Positions 38,158 through 48,876 of a stretch of DNA of 64,000 bases are shown one piece after another. Position 1 is the stretch's first letter. Each line of letters opens with the position of its first letter. The position numbers and the translations under genes are program-made. Origin of the DNA: Pelodera strongyloides. Lineage: Eukaryota > Nematoda > Chromadorea > Rhabditida > Rhabditidae. The stretch is taken from positions 238,501-302,500 of the forward strand of contig JAANDG010000068.1 in assembly GCA_036852015.1 (NCBI GenBank), read 5' to 3'. The notes under the pieces were generated by a model. It worked only from the letters and a program-made list of their open reading frames with translations. It did no database searches and was not told where the DNA came from.

Positions 38158-38787
38158 GTGAGAAATGAGCTACGCTACAGTATCCGAACTGCGATCTACA
38201 GTAAGCAAATATAACCCGCTGAATCAGTTTTATCGTGTTTAGATCTGCCCTTGGTATTACTTCGTTCTATCCAACAAACGAGCCTAGGTTACTTGCTTAG
38301 ACCAAATTTGTGGTTGTTATTTAGTTGGGTTATGTAAAACTCCTATTTGTCTAGTGTAGTGTTTGGGTTCTGGTTGTGAGTTGTGATAGTCTGTCTAGAT
38401 TTTTGTCATTTTATTGAAATTGTTACATTTTATATTGCTTTGTGGGGATTTTATTTATTATCATTGTTATGTAAAGGAATTAGCAACATCTGTATTTTAC
38501 TGTGTACTTGGTGTGCGGCATTGGATATTGATTGTTGTTACAGACCTCTATTGGTACGGACTGGTGGCGTATATTTTAACTGATCGATTGATCCACTAAA
38601 TTGTTTTCAAGGTCTTTTTTTTGCAGATCTTTTAAAGAAGTACAGCAAAGTATCAAAAATTCAAAATTAACACCTAAAAACCGTCACCACGGTAACCCGC
38701 GCTAGAGTGAATCAAGAACATCTATCATACAGTCCTAGTGGCAAGAGGCTCAACTGAAAAAGATGGGAAATGGGAAATGTTTAGTTC
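38158..38787. other. Convergent 3' intergenic region RABL3-QNG1
   Basis: 630 bp between the stop codons of two converging genes. Presumed 3'UTRs; no exon, RNA gene or repeat recognised. Confidence 0.6.
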
Positions 38788-40418
38788 CTAGTAGTAAATG
38801 CATCTAGTCCTGTGGAAGGGGACAGCTTCTTCTACTTCGACTGCGTTCTTTCTGCGATAGATCCACAGGAACACATCCACGTCAGCCGCGTGCACCTGAA
38901 CCACTAGAAGTAGGAGAGGAATAGGACATGTAAAGGCTAGTTAGATAAGGTGCACGGTTGTGATGTAGTGTTACTCTAGGATCAGCTACAGTCAGTCGCC
39001 CTCTGACAATGAGGAGAATTGCATAAAAATGAGTTACCGTACACTGTAAATGACTGATCATCCATAAGAAGGATAGCCTTCTACCCCGTAGCCTGTGGTT
39101 GCATGGACGACAGCCTGTAGCAGATGCTTGAGTAACACTGCATCATAACCATGAAGCTAACTAGCTAACAAAACTGACAAAGGTTTTTAACCATGTCATT
39201 TACTACTCTACATACAGAAATTCAAGCTAATAGCTACTGTACGTCAAATGTATAATTTATAGTTCGCACAAACCTGGCTACATTCCGAATATTCTGGTTG
39301 TTCCCGTAATTTGTTGATTGCCTCCACAATTCTCTGCAATACAACTATTAATTTCGAGACGAAAAAAGTTGGGGGACCCACGTTGCTTTGCATGAAGGGA
39401 CCTTTTGCGTACAGAGATCTAGGATACCTGACATCCAGCGATGCTGCATCCTCTCAGCTCAACTTCTTCGGGGGATCCATTAGACAAGTGCTCCTTAGAC
39501 TTGAGTTTAGCCAGCAACTCATCCGAATACTGTAGAACTCCAAGATAGGCCATTGCTTGAGGGACACGATAGTCGGCGAACATGGTCAGCGTACTGTAAT
39601 AGTCCAGTTAGAGATAATATGATGACTAACCTAGTGAACTTAACTCATTGTTAGGGACCAAAAAATTACGAATTGTGATCATTTCTAACAATGTCAATAC
39701 ATTCCATGGGAAAAACAACATAAAACAACGATGCACTCATATCTTCTCTAAAGTTTGGAACATATAGTATAGTTTTAGCTTAGCTCTCACTTTCACTGTA
39801 ACACACAAGGAAGTTCTGCAAACTATTTCTGGATCAAAGATATTGAAGAAATCTACGGAAAAAATGTTTCTATATCTACAGTATACAGAATGGGCTACAT
39901 AATCTCCCAACAAAGATTTACCCAATATCCGTAAAATCTGCAATCGGATCGCCTTGTAGTGCCCCGAATACATCCAAAACGAGAATCTGCGCTCGTTTCA
40001 GCAACGAAACTGAATAATTGGAAAGTATTGACTTGACGACTAGAATGTAAGCAATTAAAAATCAACAAAAAAAACAAACTAAAATGCAATTAAAATTCAA
40101 CAAACAAGACAAACTAAAGTACAAAAAAATCCACCTTTCTGTCCCTCGAATTCTGCATAATCTCTAAAAGACTCGAAATTTTCCACGATAATTTTTAGCA
40201 GTTTCTGCGCACTCCGATCACAAGCGAGCACACAATTGTAGAATGAACCGTCCCATTTCTAAATACTTGATAAGTTACATGTTTCAACGTTCCAATAAGA
40301 AACGAGAAGAACTATGCAACGTTGTTTTTCTTTCGAGGTCAATTGGTATATTGTAAGTTCAATAGCTACAAGTATGACTACGAATACAGAGTTCAGCATC
40401 GGGGAGGGGATGTATACT

Positions 40419-40458
<40 letters not shown>

Positions 40459-42630
40459 TGAAAGCGAACAATGACTAACAAAACCTCCAATAAGCTGGTT
40501 AATTACGTAATTACTTGAAGAGGATTCTCAATTGCCTACCTCCAATAATTGTCGTCCAGAATCTCGAATCCACCTCACTCTCTCCTCCAAGAGAGGAATG
40601 TCGTGGCCTAAATACAGAAAGGTAGGGGAGGGCAGACAGAAGAAACTTATAATTACGAAGAAATAACGAAATAAATAATACCTGAATCGGACTTGAATAT
40701 TTCCCCGATTTGATCTCGAGTAGCGTTACCCATCCATTTAGCATCGGTCACCTGAAAGCAGAGAATCATACATTATGTTTATTTCCACCTACCGTAGAAA
40801 TACGCCCAAAAACTGATCTTGTATTGGACAGCTAACCGTACAGAACAAAGGCAAGATGATTTGAGTCCCACGTAACGTTTACAGCTACTCTCCTAACAAC
40901 CCTTGCTAGTCAAAATATTCACATCACAATTTCACCATGTAGGTCGACAATTATCATAACAAAGACAATTAACTAATTAAAACCGAACCGGAATTCCCTT
41001 CTCGAGAGCCTTATTCACAGCCGCACATGCTGCAAAGTATCCAGTTTGCCTCTTTCCATTGTGGGAAACGTCGTACTTCATGTCATTATCGGGCCAGAAC
41101 GAGAAATTAATCGTGTCCATCAGAAACACCCTGCAATAGTATTTTGAACCAAACGCATTGCTACAATTAGCAAACGATTACACACACATATACATCTTAC
41201 CACGAAATACTACTATCCGAGCGCGGTGGGCAACTACAGTAAGAAACAGGGCTCTATTCAAGAATAGCCGTCCCAAGAAAGTATAGCCGTCCCATGGAGA
41301 GGCCAACCGTCCCATGGAGAGGCCAACCGTCCCAAAAAAGTATAGCCGTCCCATGGAGAGGCCAACCGTCCCATGGCGGGGCCAACCGTCCCATAGAGAG
41401 GCCAGGCCAACCGTCCCATGTGAATTTAAAAAAAAAACAAATAGACCGTGTATTGTGTTTGAATTCGTGAACGCTGTTCATAAAAGGGTATTCTTTGATA
41501 AGAGTGTATCCCAGTTAAAACTGTCTGGTTTCCCCAAAGTGCATTCCATCGAGGCTACATGGGGTGCTTTAAAACGTTCTATGAAACATCTGTACGGTAC
41601 CAGCGAAGAACTGCTCCCATCTTACCTCTATAATTATATGTTCAGACGCGTGCATAAGGAAAAGATATTAAATCACTTATTACTTGAGGAGCCAATAACT
41701 ACGATTTTAACTAGATTTTGCAGCTGACAAGACTAAAAATTTGTTGAATCGATTTTCATGACTGCACATTCAATTCTTGGGACGTTATTTTTTTATTGGA
41801 CGGCTATTTTTTTATGGGACGGTTATTTTTTTATGGGACGGCTATACTTTCTTGGGACGGTTGGCCCCGCCATGGGACGGTTGGCCTCTCCATGGGACGG
41901 TTGAGAATCTTGGGACGGCTATACTTTCTTGGGACGGCTATTCTTGAATAGAGCCAGAAACAGTTGATGACATATATATGCGTGACCGACCTACGGTAAT
42001 TTGTGTGAGCGTAAAAATGGTAGCGAGGAGCCATTCGATTGAGCCACTGATCCGATAGAGTTAAGAAGCGTATCTAATTCATTTCTTACCAATCAACACT
42101 TTCCTTGCCTCCTGTCTTCGGATGCACTTCCTGCGCTGCGAACTCCACTTGCTTCATTGAGCCATCCTTTACTGCCTCCAGAATCTGAACACACAAAGAT
42201 GGGAAAGTAAATAAATGATAAAATGGGAAAATAAAATTGGACAAGGTGAAAAATATGGCGCATTTATGAAAGGCGCGGTATGTGTGCCAATTTCACATTT
42301 TGAACGGCGCGGTATGTGTGCCAATTTCATAAATGTGGCACATTTATGAAGGGCGCGGTATGTGTGCCAATTTCATAAATGTGGCACATTTATGAAGGGC
42401 GCGGTACGTGTGCCAGTTGGATTTGCGCACGTTTCGCTCACCTCTGGCACGCGGTTTCACGCCGTAAAACCCATAAACTGTGCAATTTCTATAAAAGACT
42501 AAATTAGAGTCGTCATTTGAATCCTCACCATGTGGGCAAATTTCTCAGCTCCTTCTTTCAAAACCTTGATATGTTTTGCGTGTGAAGCAATGAATTCACC
42601 AGATTCAAGAGGCGGTAGTACGCTCCCCAT
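38788..42630 (-). CDS. QNG1: Queuosine 5'-phosphate N-glycosylase/hydrolase, queuosine salvage
   Basis: Queuosine-salvage protein (QNG1, former C9orf64/DUF2419) that releases queuine from queuosine 5'-phosphate. Complete: 10 exons, 340 aa (human 341), phases consistent. Exons in gene order: 42529-42630, 42090-42184, 40989-41130, 40682-40751, 40540-40607, 40135-40258, 39922-40009, 39428-39593, 39274-39333, 38788-38895. Key blocks: [20 protein letters not shown] at the N-terminus; [16 protein letters not shown] (human VFVTDTLNFSFW); [84 protein letters not shown]-terminus [10 protein letters not shown] (human PFHRIRCIYY). Intron 1 holds a 46-bp tandem repeat and intron 2 a Merlin transposon; neither disturbs the exons. 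Confidence 0.95.
40419..40456. repeat. GA microsatellite
   Basis: (GA)n run of about 38 bp in a QNG1 intron, between exons 5 and 6. Confidence 0.95.
41250..41955 (+). mobile_element. Merlin-type DNA transposon, truncated copy (706 bp)
   Basis: Termini GGCTCTATTCAAGAATAGCC (left) and its exact complement (right) are flanked by a perfect 8-bp target duplication AGAAACAG (41242-41249 and 41956-41963). Both ends carry tandem, inverted copies of CCGTCCCATGGAGAGGCCAA-like subrepeats. The core (about 41460-41727, plus strand) encodes a C-terminal transposase fragment with [14 protein letters not shown] and [13 protein letters not shown], the pattern around the catalytic E of ISXO2/Merlin DDE transposases. 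An 8-9 bp duplication and GG terminus are known Merlin traits. The N-terminal part of the transposase is missing, so the copy is not autonomous. Sits in QNG1 intron 2. Confidence 0.9.
41460..41727 (+). pseudogene. Merlin/ISXO2-like transposase C-terminal fragment
   Basis: About 88 residues, [13 protein letters not shown] through to TRFCS and a stop. Contains the HSIEATW-LKR signature with the third acidic catalytic residue, followed by the usual W/FRR helix (MFRRVHKEK). The upstream DDE residues are absent; the 5' side of the open frame runs into TIR subrepeats, so this is a remnant. Confidence 0.8.
42245..42415. repeat. 46-bp tandem repeat in QNG1 intron 1
   Basis: About 3.5 copies of a unit GGCGCGGTATGTGTGCCAAT-TTCATAAATGTGGCACATTT-ATGAAG. 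The unit contains an inverted repeat (TGTGCCA ... TGGCACA, TTCATAAATG ... CATTTATGAA), so each copy can form a hairpin. Confidence 0.85.
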
Positions 42631-44188
42631 TTTACCACAGAAACGTCTTAGCCCTTGAAAGTAATGGTAAAACATTGATGCTCCATTTAAATAACAAGAC
42701 AGGATAGTGTATCTCACAAACCGGCAAATCAAGTCTCCAATCCAGTTTAGCAAATATAGCAAAAGTTCCACTTGATGCAATATAATGGATAAGACACCGT
42801 AAATACAAAACAGCACTCAAAAGACGCACAACCCAACAAGACACATATTTAATATTCGTATTGTTTATTCCGAAATCGATCACAGATGTTATTATATAAA
42901 AATGGATATTTTGTAGTAATCAAGATTCACATAAAAATGTTAGTCACATCTAATAACAGTAACCGTCACATGGTAAAATAGTACAACACATAATGCTACA
43001 ATATTCTGGCCGTATCATATATAAGAGCCCAGAAATAAAAAGGATATACATAGAAATAGGCAAATCAGATCACAGTTCTCTCTAGTAACTTACAAAGACC
43101 GCTCAACCGGGCTTCAGCTAATCTATTATTATAAAACAGTATACAAACGTTCACTCCCGGTCACGCTACATTGTAGAACATAAAATTGCAAGACATTTAC
43201 CGTATAAAATGGTGCTATTGGAGTTGATTTTTGGGCGTACAAAAGATAAGATAACCCCATACACATACATACACAATGCCCATAACAACACAAATAGCAT
43301 AAAAAATCAAAATCAACAGTAGGGCATTAAAATCAATTAAAAAAACCAAAATGTGGAGCAAAGCTACCGTCTCCTATCACTAATAAATCAATTATTTCTT
43401 ATCGTTTTTGATCAGCGATATAGAGTGAAAAGGTCGGCTAAACAATAAGCTTGTGCTGCCCTTATGCTAATAACAAGTCCCTATTTCAAGTACTATACAA
43501 ATAATAAATGGTAATGATTAGTGTGTCGGGTGCTGCAAATCATTAGTGAATCAAGGGAATGCAAGCTGCAAATTATAAAATATCAATAATAGTAATAACG
43601 TATTGGATAAAAGAAAAGGCAAAATACACATCAGACCAGCACTCGAGTGTCATACCAGGCGATTCGATGTCAGGAAAATAAGTCAATATACAATAAAGCT
43701 TGATGAAATTTCAGTGAACGGTGTTACAATGAGGGTTGTTAAAATAATTGCATGTATATGATTGGTTATACAAAGTACAAAATGTATAAACGGTTATTTG
43801 GTATTCACAAATAGTGTTAGTGGTAGCAGTGTTAGAAATGAAGCTCGTAGCTCAGTGTACGAACATTATAAAACCGAGAGAGGTTCAGAACCATGGCCAA
43901 CGGCAAAACCAGAGCTGGTACTCTAACTGAACTTGTCCATCTCGGAATTGTCTCCGTCTCCGAATTTCCATGCTATTTCTTTACTGTACGACTATTCCGA
44001 GATGTGATTCCGAGATGGAAAAGTTCAGTTAAAATACCGACTCTGTACAAAGAAGCGAGCGATATATGGAGATAATCAGTGATTGCCATATAATATAAAG
44101 TCATTAGGCGCCTTACATCACATCATGTGACATAATTCAAAAAGAAAATTATTCATACAAATACCCTGTGCACTTTTCCAAATGATGT
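42631..44188. other. QNG1 5' flank and VAMP 3' flank
   Basis: 1.56 kb, AT-rich. No exon could be supported. Presumed QNG1 promoter and VAMP 3'UTR. Contains the palindromic element at 43924-44031. Confidence 0.5.
43924..44031. mobile_element. Short palindromic MITE (108 bp)
   Basis: Inverted ends TAACTGAACTTGTCCATCTC-GGAAT and its complement with one or two mismatches, separated by about 55 bp. The open frame running through it is not conserved with anything I recognise. Shares the motif TCCATCTCG with the elements at 17829 and 51988. Confidence 0.65.
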
Positions 44189-45004
44189 TTAGTTCTTTTT
44201 GAATACTCCAGCCGCAGAGAGAATGATCAGAATGATAATTGTGAGGCCGACAATTGTGGCAATTACAGCGATAATTGTCCACTTGGCGTTCAACATACAC
44301 ATTTTACGCTGTACACGACGAGCGTTCATCTTGAAGTTGGCAGACTGAAATAAAACGAATTTACAAAGAATTACATTACACGGATATGCTTTTTCAGACT
44401 TAGTCCGCTTTCATAACGTTCGGACAATCAACAACACTGTATTACCCTATTACCCGGCTAATACTTCGTAGGAACAGTACCCGTACCCTGGGCTGACGCT
44501 TGCTAAAGTCCGAGAAACCAATCTGAGTCCAGGAAAAACTTATGAGTGCAATTACTCACACTGGCTGCCAGGTCCTCCGTCCTCTGTTGCATATTATCGA
44601 GTCTCTCCCCTCGCTCCAGAATTCGTTCGACGTTGTCGGTCATGATCTACAAACAAGTACGCATGAATACAATATACAAATACAAAAGAGTGTCGCATAT
44701 AACCAGGAATACAGATCCTACATAAACGGAGAGTCTGCAAGCGTCATTTACAATAAAGTTCATAAGTGCGACGTATTCAAATACTATGCATGATAGCATA
44801 TAGACCGGCGTCAATGGAGCAATACAAAGAGGCAAAAAAAGTCGGTCCCAGTAAAAAAGCGTGCCTACATTCGTAGTTATGCAAGGTATAAAGTAATAAA
44901 ATAATAATAAGAAAGATATTGCTAACCGTTTTGACTGAGTCGACCTGTGCCCTCAAGTCCTCCATCTTCTTGTTCTGGGGATTCTGTGCGTTGTTCTCAG
45001 CCAT
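44189..45004 (-). CDS. VAMP8: VAMP8-like R-SNARE
   Basis: Tail-anchored vesicle SNARE of the brevin group, 106 aa, 3 exons in phase 0: 44927-45004 (MAENNAQNPQNKKMEDLRAQ...VDSVKT), 44560-44646 (IMTDNVERILERGERLDNMQ), 44189-44344. The SNARE motif carries the zero-layer arginine in ILERGERL; it resembles VAMP8 (IMTQNVERILARGENL) more than VAMP2. The last exon encodes the end of the coiled coil (NFKMNARRVQRKM), then a ~25-residue TM anchor (WTIIAVIATIVGLTIIILII) and a short lumenal AAGVFKKN end. The WW pair seen before the TM of VAMP2/8 is replaced (KMCMLNAKW). Assignment to VAMP8 rather than VAMP1-4 is by motif resemblance only. Confidence 0.9.
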
Positions 45005-45324
45005 CTGCAACAAAATGATGTACATAATGCAAGGTGTCAATATTCAGTGTTTTGTTTAAATGAATTCCATAAAGAAGATGATAATAAAACAAATAACAGA
45101 TGTGAAACAAACAAGAGTCTCGATTATACTATAGGCACGAAAACGTTCAAACGTTAGAGAATTAGTACATTGATGTGTGTCGCTGTGGCGCAAAACGAGG
45201 GATTTAATTCGAAGTGACAAGAACACACTTCAGCTATGGTGGAGAATGTTTGTATAATTGTATTGATTATCGTCTGGATCAGATCAGACTGAGCTTATCA
45301 GCTGAACCAAGAACCAAAACAGGC
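45005..45324. other. VAMP upstream region
   Basis: About 320 bp between the VAMP start codon and the tentative gene to the right; expected to hold the VAMP promoter/5'UTR. Nothing specific recognised. Confidence 0.4.
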
Positions 45325-46607
45325 TCATAAAGTAAACCAACAATGATAGCAACAACAAACCAAAAGACCGCTGTACGAAATGACCGATACTCTGTGAATC
45401 GGATCCGGCTTCGCATCAGACTTTCCATCGGATTTCTTATTTCCGAACATTCCAGTGACGCCCTGCACCACCGAAGGGAGAGATCTTTTGAAGTATTCAC
45501 CGCCGGTTTTCATCGTGCTTTCTTGGTTTTCACGAAGGATCAGATTCGAAACTAATTCGCAGACGACTTTAGTACTACTGTACTAGTTTCGTACTGTAGA
45601 TGGTAGATGGTAGCGTAGCAATATAGTAAGCTAACTCGTAAATCGCTCGAAACTATAGATTGTCCAGTAGATCGGAACACCAGTTGCAGATTTCTTCGTT
45701 CAAACTCGATTCTCTTCCTTGATTTCTGCTTTTAATGGATAAAAGCAGTGGGTGACAGTTCGGCAAAGTCAATAGATGAATTCAAATCAGTTGAATCAAT
45801 CAATAGATGAAATATCAGTTCTCAGTAAATAGAATCAACTTCGGGGCGTCAGTCCAGAGATGTTGATGTCTCTATCAGGCCAGGGCGCCGAGTCACAAAG
45901 CAAATGAACTGATATCATATCCCATATCCACCCAGCCCCATTTGAGGATGATTAAATCAAAATCAATACTTATTAATTAAATGACCAAAGTGGGCGGTGC
46001 GAGTTGCACAACACATTCTTTGCATTACAATCCAAATAATAACAACTTTCTCTGTGGAATAGATGATACATTTCCTTGTAATGTATGCAAAGAGGCCATG
46101 TGAAACAAAAACTGCATTTGCATAAATGAAAGAGCACACAATACAATGAGAGGTCAGGGAGGAAAGTGACTCATAACCTCAATTCAGCCTAGCGCGCCGA
46201 CGGGAAAGAAAAGAAAGACGAGCCTGCGTAGTTTGCTTTGATACAGCGGGAGGGCCATCTATACAACAAAGATGAGTAAATAAGAGATCCGTTTGGGTTT
46301 CAATACGGTTCCACTTAAACGAAAACCTATATTTAATTATAGTATAAAACTATGAAACTGTAACGGAAACTAATGCATTCTACAGATCTACGTTCCAAAA
46401 GCTCAGTTTCCCACAAAGAATGAGAAGGCCCAGTCGTGCATTGCATGTAGACGATTTTATGATTTATTGGTTTCTATACTGCAACAAGATGGTTTAACCA
46501 AATACAGTAGTTCTATGCCCACTTACTTTCCTCTCTTCCGCCGTATTCTCCTCTCGTCCGTTTGTCTTATTCCTCAACCAATCCTTCACAGATCGGAGTA
46601 AATCCAT
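45325..46607 (-). CDS. Tentative small tail-anchored membrane protein
   Basis: Not recognised. A likely first exon 46527-46607 begins MDLLRSVKDWLRNKTNGREE and ends at a good GTAAGT donor in phase 0. A second coding block on the same strand runs from about 45570 down to 45325: ELVSNLILRENQESTMKTGG, EYFKRSLPSVVQGVTGMFGN, KKSDGKSDAKPDPIHR, then a hydrophobic C-terminal segment (VISYSGLLVCCCYHCWFTL, stop). Charged linker followed by a terminal hydrophobic stretch suggests a tail-anchored protein. The splice phases of the two blocks do not join directly, so an intermediate exon is missing from this model, or the blocks belong to different genes. An overlapping frame (FRTAVFWFVVAIIVGLLYEP) is also hydrophobic, leaving the C-terminus uncertain. 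Confidence 0.4.
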
Positions 46608-46809
46608 TGCTATTTGTTATGCTTTAGAATAACCGTGTATGAATAAGTGAATAAATTAGTGAATAGAGATATTCTGTCAATCCTAGCCACGCAGCTCCAA
46701 TTCGAATATAATCAGATAGTTGGTCGATTTCTCGTGACGGCGCGATTCGGGGCGTTACACCGGCGGTGGTCGCGTTCCCCGGTAATCCTTTCAATAATAA
46801 ACAGAGTCG

Positions 46810-47160
46810 ATGGCAAATCCACCTGTTTTCGCCACTTTTGTCAGTGATACAGTACCGCCCATTTCCAATTTTGAAATAACTAGAAAAATGTTCGCTACAC
46901 AACAAAAGTTGTTCCGCATTCATGCGCGCGTGAACACACGCCGGAGTGCACGCGGAGACCGGACACTCAAGTGGAATTGGAATAAACATAATTCAAAAGT
47001 CCCGCCGAAATTGTCGAGTATTTTCGAGAAGTGGCATCGTCCATGTGACAGCCACCTTATTCTAGATGATAGCATGATACTCACTTCGCTGGATCCTCCA
47101 AGGCTTTTTTTGAGGAATATTTTTGATGGAATGAAGTGCAGGGAACAAGAACTAGAATAA
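46810..47160 (+). CDS. Hypothetical 116-aa ORF, possibly coding
   Basis: Uninterrupted frame MANPPVFATFVSDTVPPISN to CREQELE-stop on plus. It is basic in the middle (RIHARVNTRRSARGDR), contains tryptophans and a KWNWNKHN stretch, and starts 200 bp from the divergent minus-strand start at 46607, a layout compatible with a shared promoter. No family recognised and no splice context supports it; a chance ORF is possible. Confidence 0.3.
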   Translation: MANPPVFATFVSDTVPPISNFEITRKMFATQQKLFRIHARVNTRRSARGDRTLKWNWNKHNSKVPPKLSSIFEKWHRPCDSHLILDDSMILTSLDPPRLFLRNIFDGMKCREQELE

Positions 47161-48876
47161 CCAACTCCAACAGCGAGATGACTCACTTGACGATTATAGA
47201 GTACAAGTCAACTTTCACGCGCTTTGATAGCCGCGACTAGTCCAGGCTATAATTTCCATGCGTAATTTCGGAATTTCGGAGATGGTCGCTTAGTTGAGAG
47301 TCGAACCGCAAATTACCACCGATACGTTTCACCCAAATCTATATATTTGCATTTGCTTCCGGAGATGGTCAAAGCCAATCCGGAGATGGTTGATGCGTAA
47401 TTTTACGCATAGATTTATAGCCTGGACTAGTCTACGTATTGAAAAGCCGCAGATCATACAGAGATAAACTCAGTGACTAAGAAACCAAGGTAAAAATTAC
47501 TGGTTCACTTGGACGAGCGTATATTGATAAAAAAAAGACTAAGGTTAGATGCGCATTCGCAAGAGAACTGAACTGTCCGACATATGATTCCAAGCCCTTG
47601 TTGAATTATTAGCCAAAACATGATGATGGGGCACAAAAACGCACGCAGTATCTAGTAAAAGGTATCTCGCATAAAGCCGTTCAAAACTTAATTACAATAA
47701 TGTGTAGGGAGTGAACAACGCCCACAAAATCTCGCCAGAGAATATTTACTTAGTTATCCAAGCTACGTATACAGTGCAACTGGAAAGTGATTAGCAATTT
47801 ACGGGCCAGGGCTAAGAGCTTACTAGTTTGAATTTATTAGCAAAAGTGATATCAGAAAAAGAGGCAATTTTGCAAGTATGAAACACAGAGAAAAGAGTCA
47901 ATCAGTGAGGAATGTCGAATTTCCAATGGCAACCAATCGATCGCTCTATTCTGAAAACTGAACGGTCTTTAGTGTAAACACTTCACTCCTCCTCATACCG
48001 TAGGTACTGGGTCAATAGAGAAAGATTGGCAAGAGAAAGGTATACAGAGAGAGGAATTTGGGTTTTGCAGTCATATGCTACAAGTTAGAGGTTGCCGAAA
48101 ACAATCTAACCGTAAAATATTCAATTTATGAAACAATCCAACACAATGGAGCAGAATAACTTCGCGACTCGACATCTTAACGATAGATGAAAGAAAAGAG
48201 TCACACGGACATAATGAAAAAGGCAGCCTTTATACAAACATATGTATTTCAAAAGAAGCCAAACGAGTTGGGCAGCTCCTAAGAGGATCAATCAATAACT
48301 GGGTGATAGAGGGGACAGAAGGGGCTGTTCTCTTTCTGATAACACTCTTCCTTCACTCCCAAACACGGCGAGCGTGACTAAACCTTCTGGCAGGCCTCCC
48401 AACTTCTGATGACGTCATCGGGAAGTGGAATGATAGATCAGCTGACTTCCATTAGGCAGGCCAGGATTACAGTGAGAAAAACTTCTGAGACTATATCCAA
48501 AAAGACAGAGTCAAACATAAACATAAAAGAATGTATTTTAATTACGAGGCAAAAGTCCGTGGACTAACTAACAAATCACTAGCTAATCACAACTTCCAAA
48601 TACCAAATCCGTAGCAGAGATTGGGAAACAAAACTAGAGGAGAATAAATAAGTTGTTTGAAACATAGTGGTAAGGTAATTTGGATACTTTCCAAACAAAA
48701 TACCACACTTATCACACGAAAGTGAACCGCAAATCCACGATCACGATAGGGGGAAAGAGATACGCAGGGAAAGCAATGAAAAGTGCCGCTGTACCGCTTA
48801 CAGCGCTTGCACACATAAAATAATAATTAAACAAATGAACTGAAAGAACAAAGAACCCTATATTCTGCACCTTTAC
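47161..48876. other. Non-coding stretch
   Basis: 1.7 kb with no supported exon. Holds the MITE at 47235-47432 and a palindromic CRE-like ATGACGTCAT at 48409-48418 inside a larger imperfect inverted region (GGCAGGCC... about 48390-48460). Otherwise AT-rich. Confidence 0.5.
47235..47432. mobile_element. Palindromic MITE (198 bp)
   Basis: Ends GACTAGTCCAGGCTATAA (left) and its complement (right), continuing with ATGCGTAATTT on both arms. The internal segment TTGCTTCCGG-AGATGGTCAAAGCCAATCCGG recurs almost unchanged at 3208-3243 in an LRIG intron, showing another, decayed family copy there. Confidence 0.85.

Noticed and set aside
48409..48418. CRE-like ATGACGTCAT palindrome as a promoter element
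   Set aside because: No gene start was found next to it; it sits in an imperfect inverted region and may be transposon sequence.
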